NCBI GenBank assembly: GCA_007120815.1
Contig: SKMY01000001.1
Location: 1 to 11,897 of the forward strand
DNA: 11,897 bases
Reading direction: 5' to 3'
From: Syntrophomonadaceae bacterium
GTDB lineage: Bacteria; Bacillota_D; Dethiobacteria; DTU022; UBA8154
In this document: positions 6,884 to 11,897 of the stretch, one piece after another
Layout: each line of letters begins with the position of its first letter
Position numbering within the stretch: position 1 is the first letter of the stretch
Translations under genes and position numbers: made by a program
The notes under the pieces: model-generated
Told to the model about the DNA's origin: nothing
The model's database searches: none
Seen by the model: only the letters and a program-made list of their open reading frames with translations

Positions 6884-7066
6884 ATGATCCAGGAACTGAT
6901 TGAAAAGGAGCAGGACATCACTATAAACCTGGTAAACGGAACAACCCGGATCGGTATTATCATCGCATTCGATGAAGCGCTTAAGTTAATTAAGATTCGC
7001 AACCAGCACAGCGATGAAACCATCATTCCCCTGTCTTCAGTTGTCGCCATATTTCCAAAGCAGTAG
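6884..7066 (+). CDS. Small Hfq/LSm-like protein
   Basis: A 60-residue protein that reads like a complete Sm fold. A short N-terminal helix (I-Q-E-L-I-E-K-E-Q) precedes an Sm1-like block I-T-I-N-L-V-N-G-T-T-R-I-G-I-I-I-A-F-D (12-30), then two further beta strands ending in V-V-A-I-F-P (53-58). The L-V-N-G...G-x-I-x-x-F-D pattern is that of bacterial Hfq. The Hfq Sm2 signature Y-K-H is absent, with P-L-S (49-51) at the aligned place, and the Gln and Phe after F-D are Glu31 and Ala32, so the classical uridine-binding proximal pocket is not preserved. The ATG at 6884 follows AAAAAGGAG with nine bases spacing; the TTG at 6875 directly abuts the ribosome binding site. By inference it may form a ring and bind RNA or protein. 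It is monocistronic with its own promoter. Confidence 0.7.
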   Translation: MIQELIEKEQDITINLVNGTTRIGIIIAFDEALKLIKIRNQHSDETIIPLSSVVAIFPKQ

Positions 7067-7121
7067 CGCACAACCCTTCATTTATGGTTGCCAGAATAAT
7101 GTTGTGCCGCGCTAAGCCTGG

Positions 7122-7523
7122 CTATTCCAGGTCTAAAAATTCCGCGGCTGCCCAGCCTGACAGTCCCGTGCCTTGATCTTCTACCTCCCACCAGGTATAG
7201 CCGTCCTTCACCCGGCTGTCATTATGCATGTCGACAACCCAAAGAAGCCTTCCCCTTGGAACCCGGGCAACAATATCACCCTCTGGCTTTCCTTCTACGC
7301 CGGGGCTTCTTCGTATAGCCAGCGTGCTTCCTGAACTGACTGACACGGTTGCTTTCATCTTTTCATCTATTTCTAACTCAATCGTTTCCAATTCTTCTGG
7401 TTCAGTACGCACATGTTCAGGTTCCTGATCTTTATTATTGGAAGACCCACCACAACCGGCAACAAGCAAGGTAACTATTATTATAGCTATCAAAAAGACG
7501 TTCAATTTTACGCCCTTGGTCAT
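7122..7523 (-). CDS. Lipoprotein with SH3-like domain
   Basis: A 133-residue secreted lipoprotein. A basic N-terminus and hydrophobic core (V-F-L-I-A-I-I-I-V-T) lead to a lipobox L-V-A-G-C (Cys24), followed by a Gly-Ser-Ser-Asn linker and an acidic Glu-rich stretch. The C-terminal ~75 residues resemble a bacterial SH3 domain: L-A-I-R-R-S-P-G, then G-D-I-V-A-R-V-P-R-G, W-W-E-V-E, and G-W-A-A-A-E-F-L at the end. Such domains usually bind cell-wall peptides. No catalytic domain is attached, so a structural or sensory envelope role is likely. An ATG at 7544 lies seven codons upstream, but AAGGA falls between the two ATGs and serves the ATG at 7523. The gene is convergent with the Hfq-like gene; their stops are 55 bases apart. 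Confidence 0.78.
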   Translation of the reverse strand: MTKGVKLNVFLIAIIIVTLLVAGCGGSSNNKDQEPEHVRTEPEELETIELEIDEKMKATVSVSSGSTLAIRRSPGVEGKPEGDIVARVPRGRLLWVVDMHNDSRVKDGYTWWEVEDQGTGLSGWAAAEFLDLE

Positions 7524-7683
7524 ATGTTTTTCATCCTTACCCATTTAATTCTTACAAGATGATCTTATTCGTGGCAATTATATATATTTTCTCATATTTT
7601 CCTTTTCTTTGCAAGACTTTCACCGGAATATTGCAAAAATCGTAATTGCTCTGCCATTTTTCTTATTACGCATGCATCGTCAT

Positions 7684-7714
7684 GAAGCAGGGGGAGAACC
7701 GTCCACGCAGCTTC
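7684..7714. repeat. REP-like hairpin remnant
   Basis: GAAGC (7684-7688) and GCTTC (7710-7714) bracket a GC-rich core with AGGGGGAGAACCGTCC, inside AT-rich intergenic DNA between two minus-strand genes. The G-run beside AACCGTCC resembles repetitive extragenic elements seen in many clostridial genomes; that link is from memory and a single copy here cannot prove it. Confidence 0.35.
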
Positions 7715-7745
7715 CCTTACATGGTGCTCTGAGTATTTCCAAAAT

Positions 7746-8156
7746 CTACTTCCTTTTCGTATCTGCATCAGTCAATCTGCCCAAGATAAAACGCATTGAA
7801 CCGCTAAAAACAAACAGCAGCATACCATATATTAAAAGGACGCTGCCAGGCAGATTTGCACGGAACAAAAAACCGTACGCCATCACAGCAGCAACACCCA
7901 CCAAAACACCCCCACCCAGTACCGCATAATCCTTCAGGTTAGAATTAAACCCGCGCCCATAAATTCCTAAAACAAAAAAGGAAACCAGGTGAAGGAAAAC
8001 CACCGGCCACAAAACCGGTTCAAAATGCTCCACGTAGACAGAACCCATTGAGCCTTCCACCTGGAACCAAAGAGCCAGGAACAAGGCCAGGCCAATTAAA
8101 ATGATGTCAACAAGAGCCAGTTTTGCACTCATCAACCCATGGTTTACCGGGAACAA
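7746..8156 (-). CDS. Orphan four-helix membrane domain, like the N-terminus of CapD/FlaA1-type polysaccharide enzymes
   Basis: A protein of about 136 residues with four predicted helices: L-A-L-V-D-I-I-L-I-G-L-A-L-F-L-A-L-W-F, then W-P-V-V-F-L-H-L-V-S-F-F-V-L-G-I-Y-G, then G-G-G-V-L-V-G-V-A-A-V-M-A-Y, then V-L-L-I-Y-G-M-L-L-F-V-F-S-G-S-M-R-F. The 'D-I-I-L...A-L-W' opening, 'F-F-V-L-G-I-Y-G-R' after helix 2 and the Arg after helix 4 match the membrane part that precedes the NAD-binding domain in nucleoside-diphosphate-sugar epimerases/dehydratases or sugar transferases. Here the protein stops a few residues after helix 4, with no catalytic domain. It may be a decayed remnant or a genuine stand-alone domain. 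I chose TTG 8156 because AGGTGG lies six bases upstream; ATG 8132 and TTG 8162 are alternatives. Confidence 0.55.
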   Translation of the reverse strand: MFPVNHGLMSAKLALVDIILIGLALFLALWFQVEGSMGSVYVEHFEPVLWPVVFLHLVSFFVLGIYGRGFNSNLKDYAVLGGGVLVGVAAVMAYGFLFRANLPGSVLLIYGMLLFVFSGSMRFILGRLTDADTKRK

Positions 8157-8162
8157 GGGCAA

Positions 8163-8459
8163 CCACCTGCCATCGTGAATTATCTCCTATTATTCCATGT
8201 TCAGAATAAAACTTCCTCTTTTGCCTGTAAATTAGAAGAAAAGGTTCGCCAATTCTATCGTCACCGTCCCCAACTTGACCATGGTCAGTGCAAGGTAGAC
8301 AAAGCCTACCCGGCCCCTAAGAGCCAGAAGGGCGCTGCGTGTATATTGATTCCCCTCTTTTAACCCGCCTCCCGTTCATATTCGTGTTATCTTTGCCTGT
8401 TCATGTTTCCATTCGTCGCAACCGTGCGCTTTACAGTGGAAGGATATATATTAAGCCGT
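8163..8459. other. Gene-poor interval with a short minus-strand open frame
   Basis: About 300 bases without a convincing gene. On the minus strand 8375-8232 is open for 47 codons and would read ...R-S-A-L-L-A-L-R-G-R-V-G-F-V-Y-L-A-L-T-M-V-K-L, then G-T-V-T-I-E-L-A-N-L-F-F. Its base composition is coding-like, but it has no clear start behind its AGAGGGG. A second minus-strand frame from ATG at about 8382 reads only 20 codons. It may be a repeat copy, a gene remnant or a small RNA locus. A longer plus-strand frame here (8139-8363) lacks a ribosome binding site. Confidence 0.4.
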
Positions 8460-9617
8460 TTATTCCATCTTGCCTGGCTTCATTAGTCTTTTAGCGCTGA
8501 TCAGGATGTCTCGACCGTATTTTTCCCGCAGCCTGTCCTTCACCAGGGTTATCTTTTTTTCGTTTTCAGGCGCAGGTGATAAAAGAGATAACTGCTGCCA
8601 TTTTTCCAACCCCGATGCCTTTACACCCACCAACCGCCATGGAGGTTTACCCCTAAACTTAAGGAACAACGCCTCCACTGTTTTATAAATCGCCGAATCT
8701 CTATCGGTGCCCTCCGATAACGTGATATCTCTTGTAATGGTGCTAAAGTCGGCATAACGCAATTTTATAGAAATGGTTCTGGCCCGAAGGCCGCTAGCGC
8801 GTAACCGGTAGCCTACCTCTTCAGACAAGGCCAGAAGGGTACTTAGAATGTGATCCCGGTCAAAAACATCCTGGGGAAAGGTGGTTTCCTCTGAAATGGA
8901 CTTTCGTTCGTGTTCCTTTTCGATTTTCCGGTCATCCTGGCCCCAGGCATATTTCTTCAACACGGCACCGTTTTTACCCAAAAGGCTGATCAAGCTGTCT
9001 TCGGGGAACAGGGCCAGGTCTCCTACCGTTGCAATGCCATAGGTCGACAGTTTTTTTCCCGTCACAGGGCCTACCCCCGGCAGCACTTTAACAGGCAGCG
9101 GCCACAAACGCTCTGGCACGTCCTTAGCCCAAAGGGCTTTTAAATTATCCGGTTTTGCCTGCTCGCAGGCAATTTTGGCCAGCAGTTTATTTTCGGAGAT
9201 CCCGATACTAATGGGCAGCGCAAGCTTTTCCCTGACAGAAACCCGGATGGCCCTGGCGGTTTCAATGCCTGTTCCCTGCTTCACAGCCAGGTAAGCTTCA
9301 TCGATGGAAACGGGCTCAATGTCTGGCGTGTATCCTTCAAATACCTTGAATACCTGGCCGGATATTTCCCGGTACCTTTTCATATTAACCGGAAGGAAAA
9401 CCCCACCGGGGCAGAGCTCTCTGGCCTTTTTCATGGGCATGGCCGACCGAACCCCATATTTCCTGGCTTCGTAGGAACACGTTGAAACCACGCCCCGGCC
9501 TTCAGGGTGGCCGCCGACAATAACCGGTTGACCCACCAGCTCAGGGCGGTCCAGCAGTTCTACCGAAGCAAAAAAAGCATCCAGGTCGCAGAGGAGGATA
9601 TCAAATTTATCTTCCAT
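8460..9617 (-). CDS. dinB: DNA polymerase IV (Y-family translesion polymerase)
   Basis: A complete 385-residue Y-family polymerase that copies damaged or stalled templates with low fidelity. The catalytic carboxylates are D11 in C-D-L-D-A-F-F-A and D106/E107 in S-I-D-E-A-Y. F16 occupies the steric-gate position that excludes ribonucleotides. Y50/R52 (S-Y-E-A-R-K-Y-G-V) belong to the nucleotide-binding finger. The helix-hairpin-helix L-P-G-V-G-P-V-T-G-K-K-L (179-190) lies in the thumb, and the little finger follows. Q-L-S-L-L (342-346) is a probable sliding-clamp binding motif, though a C-terminal tail of about 40 residues follows it. The ATG at 9617 sits behind GGGGGA. It lies 38 bases after the small helix-turn-helix gene, probably in one transcript. 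I see no good LexA box upstream. Confidence 0.95.
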   Translation of the reverse strand: MEDKFDILLCDLDAFFASVELLDRPELVGQPVIVGGHPEGRGVVSTCSYEARKYGVRSAMPMKKARELCPGGVFLPVNMKRYREISGQVFKVFEGYTPDIEPVSIDEAYLAVKQGTGIETARAIRVSVREKLALPISIGISENKLLAKIACEQAKPDNLKALWAKDVPERLWPLPVKVLPGVGPVTGKKLSTYGIATVGDLALFPEDSLISLLGKNGAVLKKYAWGQDDRKIEKEHERKSISEETTFPQDVFDRDHILSTLLALSEEVGYRLRASGLRARTISIKLRYADFSTITRDITLSEGTDRDSAIYKTVEALFLKFRGKPPWRLVGVKASGLEKWQQLSLLSPAPENEKKITLVKDRLREKYGRDILISAKRLMKPGKME

Positions 9618-9655
9618 AAAGGTCCCCCGTTTATTTATATAAATTCATCCCTTTT

Positions 9656-9871
9656 CTAGAGCCAGGGCATCCTGTCCACTTTATCGCCCTTTAAAGGGCC
9701 GGTTATTTTTGACTTGAGCGGCTCGGGAACGTGTTTTAACTTTAACCCGTCAATTTTTTTAATTAAATGGGTTTCTACCCCGACCATTATTGCCAGCTCT
9801 TTGGCTGTAAGACCCTGGTTTTTTCGCAGCTCTTTTACGGTTTTGTTTTTAAACCCAAATTGAAACAGCAA
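9656..9871 (-). CDS. Small helix-turn-helix protein upstream of dinB
   Basis: A basic 71-residue protein. Residues about 10-42 (K-T-V-K-E-L-R-K-N-Q-G-L-T-A-K-E-L-A, then I-M-V-G-V-E-T-H-L-I-K-K-I-D) match the first helices of a Cro/CI (XRE)-type DNA-binding domain, with 'GLTAKELA' as helix 2 and 'GVETHLIKKID' as the recognition helix. The tail is basic and proline-containing, ending M-P-W-L. It is about half the length of a typical XRE regulator and has no effector domain. The frame reaches a GTG at 9883, but AGGGGTGG overlaps that codon and is eight bases before TTG 9871, so I favour the latter. Placement directly before dinB suggests it is co-transcribed and might regulate that unit; this is inference. 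Confidence 0.68.
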   Translation of the reverse strand: MLFQFGFKNKTVKELRKNQGLTAKELAIMVGVETHLIKKIDGLKLKHVPEPLKSKITGPLKGDKVDRMPWL

Positions 9872-9957
9872 AATCTCACCCACCCCTGATGTCTTAACGT
9901 TTAACCTGAGCTTAATTTCTACAACATATGAAGAATACCTTCCCCCTTTGGTGAAAT

Positions 9958-9986
9958 AAAAAAGGGCAGGTTTGTTTCACTGCCCC
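9958..9986 (-). terminator. Intrinsic terminator of the acyl-CoA ligase gene
   Basis: Read on the minus strand, GGGCAG (plus 9980-9985) pairs with CTGCCC (plus 9964-9969) around a 10-base loop and is followed by six T residues (plus 9958-9963). It lies about 50 bases after the ligase stop codon and before the helix-turn-helix/dinB unit, so the two transcripts are probably separate. Confidence 0.8.
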
Positions 9987-10034
9987 ATTTGCCAACCCGA
10001 TCTTTATTTTCCTACTTGATCACGACTTCAGTAT

Positions 10035-11588
10035 TTATACCCTGCGGTCTTTATCCGTTAAATACTGATCCCGCAGTTCCCGCTTTAACACCTTACCATA
10101 AGGATTTTTAGGAATTGCATCGACGAAATCAACCGTTTTCGGCTTTTTAAAGCTGGCCAGATGTTCTTTGCAAAAATCAAGAAGTTCGTCCTGGGTAAGG
10201 GTTTTTCCCGGTTTTAGGGTAACCACAGCCTTAACCGCTTCACCCCAGTATTCATCGGGCACCCCGATCACAGCCACCTCATGTACCGCAGGGTGCAGGA
10301 GGATAACATCTTCCACTTCCCTCGGGTAGATGTTGACCCCGCCGCTGATCACCATGTCTTTTGAGCGGTCAAGGATGTAAACATAGCCTTTTTCATCCAT
10401 GGTCCCGATATCGCCTGTATGCAGCCACCCGTTACGCAGGGTTTCCGCTGTTTCCTCAGGTTGATTCAAGTATCCTTTCATGACCGCCTCTCCCCTGCAG
10501 ACGATCTCGCCTACCTCTCCCGGGGCTAATTCCCGGTCTTCTTCATCTACAATTCTTACTTCCATACAGGTCCTGGCAATCCCCGCAGAAGTAAGCCGCT
10601 TCATTTCTTCTTCAGTCCCCTCCAGGCGGTGCTCTTCTTTTCGCAGGTAGGTAATGGTCATGGGTGATTCACCCAGCCCATAAAGCTGAACAAAGACAGG
10701 GCCGATCTTTCTGAGAGCATCCTTAATATCCTCAGCATACATGGGAGCGCCCCCGTAAGTAATGGCGCGCAGGCTGCTTAAATCATACTTGCTCAAGGCA
10801 TCGCTGGTTAACATCGCTTTGATCATGGTCGGCGCCAGAAAAATATTGGTAACCCTGTATTTTTCGATGAGCTGAAAGGCCTCTTCAGGGCGAAATCGCG
10901 GCATGATAACATGGTTAGCTGCCTTACCTACATTGGGAATGGAATAGAGCCCGCTGCCGTGGCTTAGTGGGGCCGCGTGCAAAATGGCATCATCAGGGCT
11001 TAAACCGATCATGTCCCCATAGTAATTCATGGTCATGGCCAGTAAGTTCCGATGCGTGAGCATGGCACCCTTGGGTTTTCCTGTGGTTCCCGACGTATAG
11101 AAAATCCAGGCATTATCCGTGGGGTCCACTTCAACTTCTGAATTCTCTGTTGATGATCCGGAAAGCAGTTCTTCATAATTGAACATGCCCTTTACGGGTT
11201 CACCGGTGCAGATCATGTGCTGGATATCCACCAACTCACTTCGCATATTGGTTAGATGTTCTCTATAATTCTGACCGAAAATTATTGCAACTGCACCGGA
11301 ATCTTTAATGATATAACCATATTCCTGAGGATGAAGCTGGGCATTTATCGGTATTGCTGTCGCTCCAATCTTAAAACAGGAAAACATACTTTCCAGCATC
11401 TGATTGCTGTTAGTCTGTAGTATAGCGATATTATGTCCTTTCTTAATACCCAGTTGCTTCATGGCATTTCCCAGTTGATTAACCCGTTCATCAAACTCCC
11501 GATACGTAAAATGCTTGTCTTGAAAAACGACAGCGGCACTCTCAGGATAGCTAAGCGCGCTTTTTGTTAAAAGATGGCCGATATTCAT
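10035..11588 (-). CDS. AMP-forming acyl-CoA ligase (FadD-like)
   Basis: A complete 517-residue member of the acyl-adenylate (ANL) superfamily, which makes acyl-AMP from a carboxylic acid and ATP and then transfers the acyl group to coenzyme A. Motifs: Y-T-S-G-T-T-G-K-P-K-G (164-174, ATP phosphate loop), Y-G-L-G-E-S (303-308; the usual Thr before Glu is Gly), G-W-L-H-T-G-D-I-G (387-395), R-S-K-D-M-V-I-S-G-G-V-N-I-Y-P (408-422, hinge and CoA-binding loop) and N-P-Y-G-K-V-L-K-R (495-503) with catalytic K499. Substrate length cannot be read from the sequence; a fatty or aromatic acid is likely. The frame runs to 11627, but the GGGGGA in AAGGGGGATTTG is spaced for ATG 11588. It is monocistronic, with a promoter and terminator of its own. 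Confidence 0.92.
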   Translation of the reverse strand: MNIGHLLTKSALSYPESAAVVFQDKHFTYREFDERVNQLGNAMKQLGIKKGHNIAILQTNSNQMLESMFSCFKIGATAIPINAQLHPQEYGYIIKDSGAVAIIFGQNYREHLTNMRSELVDIQHMICTGEPVKGMFNYEELLSGSSTENSEVEVDPTDNAWIFYTSGTTGKPKGAMLTHRNLLAMTMNYYGDMIGLSPDDAILHAAPLSHGSGLYSIPNVGKAANHVIMPRFRPEEAFQLIEKYRVTNIFLAPTMIKAMLTSDALSKYDLSSLRAITYGGAPMYAEDIKDALRKIGPVFVQLYGLGESPMTITYLRKEEHRLEGTEEEMKRLTSAGIARTCMEVRIVDEEDRELAPGEVGEIVCRGEAVMKGYLNQPEETAETLRNGWLHTGDIGTMDEKGYVYILDRSKDMVISGGVNIYPREVEDVILLHPAVHEVAVIGVPDEYWGEAVKAVVTLKPGKTLTQDELLDFCKEHLASFKKPKTVDFVDAIPKNPYGKVLKRELRDQYLTDKDRRV

Positions 11589-11635
11589 TGAGCAAATCCC
11601 CCTTACAGAAAGTGGTATCAGGATCATAGGCTGAC

Positions 11636-11683
11636 CGCAGGCATATATTCAGTAAAACCTGCGTTTATCAACCGTGGGACGGT
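11636..11683. promoter_or_regulatory. Inverted repeats in the ligase leader (possible operator)
   Basis: ACCGT (11671-11675) and ACGGT (11679-11683) form a compact inverted repeat with a 3-base centre just after the predicted transcription start, a position where a repressor would block transcription. A second, wider pair, CGCAGG (11636-11641) and CCTGCG (11658-11663), lies further into the leader. Confidence 0.4.
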
Positions 11684-11701
11684 CTAAGCTTATTTATTTC
11701 A

Positions 11702-11730
11702 ATTTTATGTGTAATCAAGCAATTTAGCAA
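11702..11730 (-). promoter_or_regulatory. Predicted sigma-A promoter of the acyl-CoA ligase gene
   Basis: On the minus strand a -35 TTGCTA (11725-11730) is followed after 17 bases by a -10 TAAAAT (11702-11707). Transcription would start near 11695 and leave a leader of about 107 bases containing two inverted repeats. Confidence 0.6.
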
Positions 11731-11897
11731 TTCGTAGATATTACAAATTTGTTGCCAGCTTTTGAACATTTTTTTAGTAGAATTGCGCAGTATCGGATTC
11801 TTATCACGGAATTAATCAAAAATGGACTTAGAATAAGAGTCCAAAGCCTAGCAATACTAGTAACAAAAGTAATCCTTTTTAAAAAGGATTAATGGCA
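11731..11897. other. AT-rich intergenic stretch at the right edge
   Basis: No open frame with a ribosome binding site is visible on either strand before the window ends. It holds a weak stem GGACT (11824-11828) / AGTCC (11838-11842) and ends in the palindrome listed separately. Confidence 0.5.
11870..11891. repeat. Perfect 22-bp palindrome
   Basis: Bases 11870-11880 (TAATCCTTTTT) are the exact reverse complement of 11881-11891. The T and A tracts at the centre make it unlike a normal GC-rich terminator stem; it could act as a bidirectional terminator or a protein-binding site for a gene just beyond the edge. Confidence 0.6.

Noticed and set aside
7065..7113. AGCGCACAAC / GTTGTGCCGCGCT inverted repeat between the convergent Hfq-like and lipoprotein genes
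   Set aside because: The pairing needs a three-base bulge and a loop of about 26 bases, with no T-run, so it is not called as a terminator.
7577..7582. Minus-strand TATAAT upstream of the lipoprotein gene as a promoter
   Set aside because: No acceptable -35 hexamer lies 16-18 bases upstream; AT-rich sequence makes a chance match likely.
8139..8363. Plus-strand 74-codon open frame
   Set aside because: No ribosome binding site, no recognisable domain, and it overlaps the start of the minus-strand membrane protein gene.
9919..9935. LexA-like site (CAACATATGAAG) upstream of the helix-turn-helix/dinB unit
   Set aside because: Compared with the Gram-positive box GAAC-N4-GTTC only one half is close (CAAC) and the other (GAAG) does not match, so it is not a credible SOS box.

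Overview
The window looks like chromosomal DNA from an anaerobic Gram-positive bacterium, most likely a clostridial member of the Bacillota near the Peptococcaceae or Desulfotomaculum-Pelotomaculum group. This is inferred from strong purine-rich ribosome binding sites, frequent GTG and TTG starts, sigma-A-type promoters, short tandem genes, a soluble fumarate-reductase-like pair without a membrane anchor, and an acyl-CoA ligase. No rRNA, tRNA, CRISPR array, intact insertion sequence or phage gene is visible.

Layout, left to right. (1) 2-385 (+) is the 3' end of a metallo-beta-lactamase-fold hydrolase cut by the window edge. (2) 413-3622 (-) holds a membrane-anchored MutS-like ATPase followed by a DUF401-type permease. 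(3) A divergent promoter region near 3708-3754 serves the MutS-like gene to the left and a small one-helix membrane protein (3773-3958, +) to the right; the latter ends at a stem-loop. (4) 4035-6474 (+) is a two-gene unit: an FAD flavoprotein of the succinate dehydrogenase/fumarate reductase family and its iron-sulfur partner. The flavoprotein lacks two of the family's usual active-site motifs, so its substrate is open. (5) 6575-7066 (+) carries a 59-residue Gly-rich protein with a terminator, then a 60-residue protein closely resembling the Hfq/Sm fold but without Hfq's YKH motif. (6) 7122-8156 (-) has an SH3-like lipoprotein and an orphan four-helix membrane domain of the kind that normally begins CapD/FlaA1-type polysaccharide enzymes. 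Around it lie a REP-like hairpin and a gene-poor stretch with a short open frame, suggesting decayed or repeat-derived DNA. (7) 8460-9871 (-) is a small helix-turn-helix protein followed by DNA polymerase IV. (8) 9958-11730 (-) is an AMP-forming acyl-CoA ligase with its own promoter, leader inverted repeats and intrinsic terminator. The last ~170 bases are AT-rich and end in a perfect 22-bp palindrome.

The genes do not form one pathway. The clear functional units are the flavoprotein/iron-sulfur oxidoreductase pair, the HTH-dinB pair and the MutS-like/DUF401 pair. The items most worth following up are the Hfq-like protein lacking YKH, the catalytically altered flavoprotein with an unusually spaced cysteine cluster in its partner, and the membrane-tethered MutS ATPase.
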